Shown here in pieces: positions 57,866 through 64,000 of a stretch of 64,000 nucleotides of DNA. Under the pieces are notes generated by a model. The model saw nothing but the letters and a program-made list of their open reading frames with translations, did not search any database and was not told the origin of the DNA. Source of the stretch: Rhizobium oryzihabitans (lineage in GTDB: Bacteria > Pseudomonadota > Alphaproteobacteria > Rhizobiales > Rhizobiaceae); assembly GCF_010669145.1 (NCBI RefSeq), contig NZ_CP048632.1, positions 2,304,001-2,368,000 on the forward strand. Direction: 5' to 3'. A program made the translations under genes and the position numbers. The stretch's first letter is position 1. Each line of letters opens with the position of its first letter.

Positions 57866-58203
57866 ATTTTCAATCCAGTCCGGCGTCTTTTTCGAGCGGT
57901 TGATTGTTCGGTCTCAAGGCAATCCTTTTTTAGCAAGGTTGCATGAGACGGCGAAATTTGTGTAATTATCGCTCTTTCTGTCTGAATGGCGGCTTAACAA
58001 ACTGACCGCGCGTGCGAACCGAAAAAAAACCGAACCCGACATTTCCAGAGGCGTCGTCACAAGATTTTGCATGTTCGTTTCAGGGATTGCTAACGATGAC
58101 ATGATCAATCTCATCCGACCGGCGCCCGAGTAACATGACGTCATCGCGGGACCATGTCCTTCGGTCATTCCTTTCAAGTCAAGCTCCGGGCCATGTGTCT
58201 TTA
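57866..58203. other. 338-base divergent promoter region between chvA and the LuxR gene
   Basis: AT-richer DNA with several A/T runs. It should hold the chvA promoter and that of the LuxR gene. I looked for a 18-20 bp lux-box dyad and saw none. The LuxR frame is open from 58135, so the true gap may be 269 bases. Confidence 0.4.
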
Positions 58204-58940
58204 ATGCACGATATCCTTCACTTCATCTCTGCGTGTTACCAGGCGGGAAGCGCCGAGCGCGTTCGCTCTGAATTCGCAACGCTTATTCGCGAATATGGTT
58301 TCGAATATTTCCTCGTCAGCAGGCGAATGACCGGGGAGCTTGCCTCCACCGGCCAGATTCTCGCGCAACATCTCCCGAAGGCTGGATCGAGGTCTACAGG
58401 GCCAAGAAATACAATCTCGTCGATCCCGTCCGCAAGGTGATCGGCATGGTGCATAAGCCGTTTCAATGGAAAGAGGCTCTCGAAGGCCTGCCCCGCGCCA
58501 TGCATCGGAAAAGGGCAAGCGTGTTTTTTAACGATGCCGGCCGCTATGGCCTGCAGGGCGGTTATGCCTTTCCCGTGCATGGGCGCGCCGGATTTATCGG
58601 CGCGGTGTTCATTGGTGGTCAGGACAGGCAATTGCCCTCGCTCCAGGTCGAACTGCTGGATGCGGCCACGCGTGCGGTATTCTGGCGCCTGCTCGATCTT
58701 TCCGGTCAGGCTCACGGCCTCAACAATTCCCCGGATGTTTCCGCTCTCGAGTTGACGAAACGGGAAATGGAGGTGCTGACGCTGATGGCTGATGGCATGA
58801 CCTCGACCGAAATCGGACGCCAGCTATCGATCTCCAACCATACGGTCGACTGGTATATCAACGGAATCCAGCGCCGGTTCAGCGCCAAGAACCGGCAGCA
58901 TACAGTCGCGCTCGCTTTTCGCCACGGCCTGCTGAGCTAG
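58204..58940 (+). CDS. LuxR-family regulator with autoinducer-binding domain (solo), interrupted by a one-base frameshift
   Basis: The first frame gives the start of an autoinducer-binding domain (HFISACYQAG...). At 58374-58376 the frame slips. The second frame continues GW-x3-Y...DPV...PFQW, the conserved Trp/Tyr/Asp/Trp pattern of acyl-homoserine-lactone receptors. It then ends in a LuxR helix-turn-helix (ALELTKREMEVLTLMADGMT, TEIGRQLSISNHTVDWYING). Adding one base gives about 245 residues, the family norm. No luxI-type synthase lies near, so it would be a solo. The start at 58204 is chosen by length; 58135 is also in frame. Confidence 0.85.
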
Positions 58941-59046
58941 CGGCGACAGGACGGTTCTCTCCCGAATTGCCCTTTCCAAGACCGGGTTTTGCTGCTTAAT
59001 TCCGCAGTGCAGCAGAAATTTTGTTTTGGCGTGTGGGGAGACCGTC

Positions 59047-62000
59047 TTGAAAATATCGAAAATACTTGTTGCCAACCGATCCGAAATTGCGATCCGCGTT
59101 TTCCGGGCAGCGAATGAGCTGGGGATAAAAACCGTCGCGATCTGGGCGGAAGAGGACAAGCTGTCTTTGCACCGCTTCAAGGCGGATGAAAGTTATCAGG
59201 TCGGCAGAGGCCCTCATCTTGCCAAGGATATGGGACCGATCGAAAGTTATCTTTCGATCGAGGAGGTTATCCGCGTCGCCAAGCTTTCGGGAGCCGACGC
59301 GATCCATCCCGGCTATGGCCTTCTGTCCGAAAGTCCTGAATTCGTAGAGGCCTGCAACAAGGCGGGTATCACCTTCATAGGACCGACGGCGGATACGATG
59401 CGCCAGCTCGGCAACAAGGTGGCTGCCCGCAATCTTGCCATTTCGGTTGATGTACCCGTTGTTCCCGCCACCGATCCGCTGCCGGACGATATTGCGCAAG
59501 TCGAGCGCATGGCCGAAGAAATCGGTTATCCCGTCATGCTGAAGGCCTCCTGGGGCGGCGGCGGCCGCGGCATGCGCGCCATCCGCAAAAAGGAAGACCT
59601 GGCGCGTGAGGTGACAGAGGCCAAGCGCGAGGCGAAGGCCGCCTTCGGCAAGGACGAGGTCTATCTCGAAAAGCTGGTGGAGCGCGCCCGCCACGTCGAG
59701 AGCCAGGTTCTCGGCGATACACACGGCAATGTCGTGCATCTGTTCGAGCGCGATTGTTCTATTCAGCGCCGCAATCAAAAAGTGGTTGAGCGTGCACCCG
59801 CACCTTACCTCAGCGAAGCGCAGCGCCAGGAACTGGCAGCCTATTCGCTGAAGATCGCAGCCGCGACAAATTATATCGGCGCCGGCACGGTCGAATATCT
59901 GATGGATGCCGATACCGGCAAATTCTACTTCATCGAGGTCAATCCACGCATTCAGGTGGAACATACCGTCACCGAAGTCGTGACCGGTATCGATATCGTC
60001 AAGGCGCAGATCCATATTCTGGAAGGTGCCGCAATCGGCACGCCGGAATCGGGCGTGCCGAAGCAGGAAGATATTCGCCTCAACGGGCATGCGCTGCAGT
60101 GCCGCATCACCACGGAAGATCCGGAACACAACTTCATTCCGGATTATGGCCGTATCACCGCTTATCGCTCGGCGTCCGGCTTCGGCATTCGTCTGGATGG
60201 CGGCACGTCCTATTCGGGAGCGATCATCACCCGCTATTACGATCCGCTGCTGGTCAAGGTAACGGCCTGGGCGCCGCAGCCGGACGAAGCGATCAGCCGC
60301 ATGGACCGCGCGCTGCGCGAATTCCGTATCCGCGGCGTAGCGACCAACCTGACCTTCCTCGAAGCCATCATCGGCCATCCGAGTTTCCTCAACAACACCT
60401 ATACGACCCGCTTCATCGATTCGACGCCGGAACTGTTCGCGCAGGTCAAGCGTCAGGACCGCGCTACCAAGCTGCTGACCTATCTTGCGGATGTTACGGT
60501 GAACGGCCATCCGGAAACCAAGGGCCGCGTCAGGCCGCCGTCGAATGCGGCGCAGCCAGTCGTGCCCTATATCGACGCGCCGACGCCGGATGGTACGAAG
60601 CAGTTGCTCGACCGGCTGGGACCGAAGGGTTTTTCCGACTGGATGCGCAATGAAAAGCGGGTGCTGGTGACCGATACGACGATGCGCGACGGCCATCAGT
60701 CGCTGCTGGCCACGCGCATGCGCACGCACGACATTGCCGGTGTGGCGAGCGTTTACGCCAAGGCGTTGCCGCAGCTTCTGTCGCTGGAATGCTGGGGTGG
60801 TGCAACCTTCGACGTTTCCATGCGCTTCCTGACCGAAGACCCGTGGGAGCGCCTGGCGCTGGTCCGCGAGGGTGCGCCGAACCTGCTTCTGCAAATGCTG
60901 CTGCGCGGTGCGAACGGCGTCGGATACAAGAACTATCCCGACAATGTCGTGAAATATTTCGTCCGCCAGGCCGCAAGGGGCGGTATCGACCTGTTCCGTG
61001 TGTTCGACTGCCTCAACTGGGTGGAGAATATGCGCGTCTCGATGGACGCAATCGCCGAGGAGAACAAGCTCTGCGAAGCGGCCATCTGCTATACCGGCGA
61101 TATCCTCAATTCGGCGCGCCCGAAATACGACCTGAAATATTACACCAATCTCGCCGCTGAGCTGGAACGTGCGGGCGCCAATATCATCGCCGTCAAGGAT
61201 ATGGCGGGGCTTCTGAAGCCTGCCGCTGCCAGGGTGCTGTTCAAGGCGCTGCGGGAGGCGACCAGCCTGCCGATCCATTTCCACACCCATGACACATCCG
61301 GCATTGCGGCTGCGACCGTGCTTGCCGCCGTCGATGCGGGCGTGGATGCGGTGGATGCCGCCATGGACGCGCTTTCTGGCAATACATCCCAGCCCTGCCT
61401 TGGCTCCATCGTCGAGGCGCTGGCCGGGTCGGAGCGGGATACCGGTCTTGATCCCGAATGGATCCGTCGCATCTCCTTCTACTGGGAGGCGGCGCGCAAC
61501 CAGTATGCGGCTTTCGAAAGCGACCTCAAAGGACCGGCCTCGGAAGTCTATCTGCATGAAATGCCGGGCGGCCAGTTCACCAATCTCAAGGAACAGGCGC
61601 GCTCGCTTGGCCTGGAGAGCCGCTGGCACGAGGTGGCGCAGGCCTATGCCGATGCCAACCGCATGTTCGGCGATATCGTCAAGGTAACGCCGTCTTCCAA
61701 GGTCGTCGGCGATATGGCGCTGATGATGGTGAGCCAGGATCTGACGGTTGCCGATGTCGAGAACCCTGATCGTGAAGTGTCGTTCCCGGACTCGGTGGTT
61801 TCGATGCTGAAGGGCGATCTTGGACAGTCGCCGGGCGGCTGGCCGGAAGCCCTGCAGAAAAAGGCGCTGAAAGGTGAGGCGCCCTACACCGTGCGTCCCG
61901 GTTCGCTGCTGCCGGATGCCGACCTCGATGCGGAAAGAAAGGCGATCGAAACCAAGCTCGAGCGCTCCGTGAACGACTTCGAATTCGCGTCCTATCTGAT

Positions 62001-62508
62001 GTACCCGAAAGTGTTCACCGATTTTGCGCTCACTGCCGAGACCTATGGTCCGGTCTCGGTCCTGCCCACTCATGCCTATTTCTACGGCATGGAGGATGGG
62101 GAGGAGCTGTTTGCCGATATCGAACGCGGCAAGACGCTGGTCATCGTCAATCAGGCCTCATCCGGCACGGATGACAAGGGCATGGTGACGGTGTTCTTCG
62201 AGATCAACGGCCAGCCGCGCCGCATCAAGGTGCCGGACCGCGCCCATGGCGCATCGGGTTCTGCGGTCCGCCGCAAGGCTGAACCCGGCAATGCGTCGCA
62301 TATCGGCGCGCCGATGCCGGGCGTGATCAGCCGCGTCTTCATCAATCAGGGTCAGGAGGTCAAGGCCGGTGACGTGCTCCTGTCCATCGAGGCCATGAAG
62401 ATGGAAACAGCGCTTCACGCCGAACGTGACGGCAAAATCGCCGAGGTTCTGGTGCGCCCCGGTGACCAGATCGACGCGAAGGACCTGCTGATCTCCTACG
62501 CCGAATGA
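59047..62508 (+). CDS. pyc: pyruvate carboxylase
   Basis: About 1153 residues from a TTG start at 59047, 6 bases after GGGGAG; no ATG serves. An in-frame TTG lies at 59026. The biotin carboxylase domain opens with ILVANRSEIAIRVFRAANE. It shows the glycine-rich ATP loop KASWGGGGRGMR and EVNPRIQVEHTVTE. The carboxyltransferase shows TDTTMRDGHQSLLATRMR at ~541 and the carbamylated-Lys region VKDMAGLLKP at ~716. The biotinyl Lys1118 sits in SIEAMKMETA. From memory it matches the Rhizobium etli enzyme almost throughout. It makes oxaloacetate from pyruvate, the main anaplerotic step in rhizobia on sugars or lactate. Confidence 0.97.
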   Translation: MKISKILVANRSEIAIRVFRAANELGIKTVAIWAEEDKLSLHRFKADESYQVGRGPHLAKDMGPIESYLSIEEVIRVAKLSGADAIHPGYGLLSESPEFVEACNKAGITFIGPTADTMRQLGNKVAARNLAISVDVPVVPATDPLPDDIAQVERMAEEIGYPVMLKASWGGGGRGMRAIRKKEDLAREVTEAKREAKAAFGKDEVYLEKLVERARHVESQVLGDTHGNVVHLFERDCSIQRRNQKVVERAPAPYLSEAQRQELAAYSLKIAAATNYIGAGTVEYLMDADTGKFYFIEVNPRIQVEHTVTEVVTGIDIVKAQIHILEGAAIGTPESGVPKQEDIRLNGHALQCRITTEDPEHNFIPDYGRITAYRSASGFGIRLDGGTSYSGAIITRYYDPLLVKVTAWAPQPDEAISRMDRALREFRIRGVATNLTFLEAIIGHPSFLNNTYTTRFIDSTPELFAQVKRQDRATKLLTYLADVTVNGHPETKGRVRPPSNAAQPVVPYIDAPTPDGTKQLLDRLGPKGFSDWMRNEKRVLVTDTTMRDGHQSLLATRMRTHDIAGVASVYAKALPQLLSLECWGGATFDVSMRFLTEDPWERLALVREGAPNLLLQMLLRGANGVGYKNYPDNVVKYFVRQAARGGIDLFRVFDCLNWVENMRVSMDAIAEENKLCEAAICYTGDILNSARPKYDLKYYTNLAAELERAGANIIAVKDMAGLLKPAAARVLFKALREATSLPIHFHTHDTSGIAAATVLAAVDAGVDAVDAAMDALSGNTSQPCLGSIVEALAGSERDTGLDPEWIRRISFYWEAARNQYAAFESDLKGPASEVYLHEMPGGQFTNLKEQARSLGLESRWHEVAQAYADANRMFGDIVKVTPSSKVVGDMALMMVSQDLTVADVENPDREVSFPDSVVSMLKGDLGQSPGGWPEALQKKALKGEAPYTVRPGSLLPDADLDAERKAIETKLERSVNDFEFASYLMYPKVFTDFALTAETYGPVSVLPTHAYFYGMEDGEELFADIERGKTLVIVNQASSGTDDKGMVTVFFEINGQPRRIKVPDRAHGASGSAVRRKAEPGNASHIGAPMPGVISRVFINQGQEVKAGDVLLSIEAMKMETALHAERDGKIAEVLVRPGDQIDAKDLLISYAE

Positions 62509-62543
62509 TGCGCTGACGCGTGACATTTTACCTGTCGGTATAG

Positions 62544-62566
62544 ACGCCCGCCCTTTGGCGGGCGTT
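62544..62566 (+). terminator. intrinsic terminator of pyc
   Basis: ACGCCCGCC, short CTT loop, GGCGGGCGT then TTT. It follows the pyc stop by 36 bases. Confidence 0.88.
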
Positions 62567-62594
62567 TTGCTGTTGCGCCTTTGCTAAAACTCAA

Positions 62595-62633
62595 TTATGC
62601 ATGTTCGTGCACGTTTATTCCTGTTTATGCATG
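62595..62633. promoter_or_regulatory. probable DeoR-type operator region with two TTATGCATG repeats
   Basis: TTATGCATG occurs at 62595-62603 and 62625-62633, exactly 30 bases apart. TTCGTGCACGTTTAT, resembling GlpR/DeoR half-sites, lies between them. The block ends 8 bases before the DeoR start codon, suggesting autoregulation. Confidence 0.55.
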
Positions 62634-62640
62634 AGTCCCT

Positions 62641-63441
62641 ATGAACGATCATTTTGTCAGCGAGCGCCAGGCGCTCATCCTTGCGCAGTTGCGGCAAAGC
62701 GGCCGTGTGCTCGCGCAGGATCTTGCGCAGAACTTCGGTGTCTCCGAAGACACGGTCCGCCGGGATCTGCGCGAGATGGCGGCGCGTGGCGAATGCCTGC
62801 GGGTTTATGGCGGGGCTTTGCTTTCCGATAGCACGACCGTGCCGCTGAAGACGCGTATTGCCGAGGATGCCGACCGCAAGGCTTCGCTGGCGCGCGCAGC
62901 CATTCCACTTCTCGAGCCGGGCATGGTCGTTTTCATCGATGCCGGCTCCACCAATCTGGCCATCGCCAGAGCGATCCCCGCCGGTCTTAACTTGACCGTG
63001 GTGACGAATACGCCGGCCATCGCCGCCGAACTGACGGGGCGAGCCGATATCGATCTGGTGCTGATCGGCGGCAAGGTCGATCCGGCCGTTGGCGCTGCGA
63101 TCGACGCCATGGCTTTGCGGCAACTTGAATTGATGCGGCCCGATCTCTGTATTCTCGGCGTTTGCGGCGTCGCGGACGAGACCGGCCTTTCGGCGGATGT
63201 TTTCGAGGATGCCGTGTTCAAGCGGCTCGCCTGCAGCGCCAGCCAGCGGATTGTCGCCGCCGTTACCACGGAAAAGCTTGGCCACAGAGCGGCTTTTCAC
63301 GTGCATGATTTTTCCCCGCCCCTTTCCCTGGTGCTCGAACATGATGCCGACCCGGCACTGATCGAGGCGCTGTCGGCAAGAGGTGTACAGCTTCACTGCG
63401 GCGATGATGACGCCGTTCGATTTTCCCATGGTCAAGTCTGA
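62641..63441 (+). CDS. DeoR/GlpR-family transcriptional regulator
   Basis: 266 residues. The N-terminal helix-turn-helix shows RQALILAQLRQSGRVLAQDLAQNFGVSEDTVRRDLREMAARGECLRVYGGA, the DeoR pattern. The C-terminal sugar-phosphate sensing domain shows IDAGSTNLAIARAI, VTNTPAIAAELTG and LIGGKVDP, then LCILGVCGVADETGLSADVFEDA. It probably represses its own operon with the transporter that follows 12 bases later. The inducing sugar phosphate is unknown. Confidence 0.93.
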   Translation: MNDHFVSERQALILAQLRQSGRVLAQDLAQNFGVSEDTVRRDLREMAARGECLRVYGGALLSDSTTVPLKTRIAEDADRKASLARAAIPLLEPGMVVFIDAGSTNLAIARAIPAGLNLTVVTNTPAIAAELTGRADIDLVLIGGKVDPAVGAAIDAMALRQLELMRPDLCILGVCGVADETGLSADVFEDAVFKRLACSASQRIVAAVTTEKLGHRAAFHVHDFSPPLSLVLEHDADPALIEALSARGVQLHCGDDDAVRFSHGQV

Positions 63442-63453
63442 AGGATATTGCCG

Positions 63454-64000
63454 ATGAACGGCCCCACGACATTTTCGCCAACGGTGAAGCGCTCATCCTA
63501 TCTGACGCGCCACAGGCTTGGTGTGTCCCTGCTGTTTTTGATGAACGGTTTCATGATGGGGTCCTGGGCCCCGAAGATTCCGGAGTTTGCGGCGCGTTTA
63601 TCCCTAAGCGAAAGTGCGCTCGGCCTGATCATTCTGGTTTTTGGCATCGGTTCGCTGGTTTTCATGCCGATCGCCGGTTCCCAGATCGCCCGTTTCGGAT
63701 CGCGCACGGTCAGTCTCGTGACAGCAGCGATCTTCCTGCCGACACTGCTTTTCATCTCCTGGGCAGGCACGATCTGGGCGGGAGTGATCGCGGTTTTCCT
63801 GTTCGGCGGTTTGACGGGGGCGATGGATGTCGCCATGAACGCCAATGCCGTGGCGGTCGAGCGTGACATGCGCCGCGCCATCATGTCGTCGTGCCATGCC
63901 TTCTGGAGCCTCGGCGGCCTGATCGGTGCCGGTCTTGGCGGTTACCTCATCACGGCAATCGGCGTTCAGGGTCACGCGATTGCACTGACAATTATCGCCC
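63454..64000 (+). CDS. MFS transporter (fucose-permease/FucP-like), N-terminal part, cut by window edge
   Basis: 182 codons are visible from the ATG at 63454. About five hydrophobic segments are seen, with FLMNGFMMGSWAPKIPEFAARL at the first helix. Loop 2-3 holds GSQIARFGSRTV, and GAMDVAMNANAVAVERDMRR follows. This matches the MFS branch of FucP-like and YbjJ-like sugar or drug permeases. It is in an operon with the DeoR regulator, so a sugar or sugar-derivative is the likely substrate. The C-terminal half is outside the window. Confidence 0.85.
   Translation, partial: MNGPTTFSPTVKRSSYLTRHRLGVSLLFLMNGFMMGSWAPKIPEFAARLSLSESALGLIILVFGIGSLVFMPIAGSQIARFGSRTVSLVTAAIFLPTLLFISWAGTIWAGVIAVFLFGGLTGAMDVAMNANAVAVERDMRRAIMSSCHAFWSLGGLIGAGLGGYLITAIGVQGHAIALTIIA

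Noticed and set aside
57866..58203. lux box for the LuxR regulator
   Set aside because: No 18-20 bp dyad of lux-box type could be found by eye.
58996..62073. Open frame of about 1000 codons opposite pyc
   Set aside because: Same antisense artefact; pyc is complete and unmistakable on the plus strand.

Overview
The window is chromosomal DNA from a Rhizobiaceae alphaproteobacterium, most likely Agrobacterium or a close Rhizobium relative. The clearest pointers are the 2827-residue cyclic beta-1,2-glucan synthase (ChvB/NdvB) beside its ABC exporter (ChvA/NdvA), a biotin pyruvate carboxylase that matches the rhizobial enzyme from end to end, a PhaR/thiolase polyhydroxybutyrate locus, the large NAD-glutamate dehydrogenase, TrcR, CarD, a probable CenR/OtpR regulator, and GANTC (CcrM) sites. 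I saw no rRNA, tRNA, insertion sequence, prophage or CRISPR array. The layout is dense core chromosome plus one accessory catabolic block.

Layout. 1-2.7 kb: start of the acetyl-CoA acetyltransferase gene, divergent phaR, and a UMF1-type transporter. 2.8-7.6 kb: NAD-glutamate dehydrogenase with one frameshift. 8-10.8 kb: carD, an L,D-transpeptidase, a CenR-like response regulator (frameshifted) and a cyclic-nucleotide-binding protein. 10.8-17.4 kb: xthA, lolA, ftsK, then glnK-amtB behind a sigma-54 promoter. 17.5-24.2 kb: tesB, a UbiH-type hydroxylase, a SUV3-like helicase preceded by an extreme GANTC cluster, an S4-domain protein and fdxA. 24.2-32.3 kb: leuS-lptE-holA, a YggS-type PLP protein, trcR and acsA.

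32.3-42.8 kb is the most interesting accessory block. It holds a TRAP transporter with a XylX-like FAH-family enzyme, an FAD-linked 2-hydroxyacid dehydrogenase with a GntR/FCD regulator, and a divergent operon of DenD-like dehydrogenase, 3-hydroxyisobutyrate-dehydrogenase-family enzyme and XylD-like dehydratase. A shared operator-like palindrome lies in front of both outward-facing units. This looks like a self-contained regulon for import and oxidation of an acid sugar, but its enzyme set matches no textbook pathway completely.

42.9-46.6 kb: a threonine-dehydratase-like enzyme, an LhgO-like oxidase, a 47-residue membrane protein and an M20 amidohydrolase. 47.2-57.9 kb: chvB and chvA, separated by a long palindromic repeat. 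58.2-64 kb: a LuxR solo (frameshifted), pyc, and a DeoR regulator with a partial MFS transporter.

Three conserved genes (glutamate dehydrogenase, CenR-like regulator, LuxR) are each broken by exactly one missing base. Two of the breaks share the local context CCCGAAGGC. Consensus error is therefore as likely as real mutation and should be checked before any of the three is called a pseudogene.
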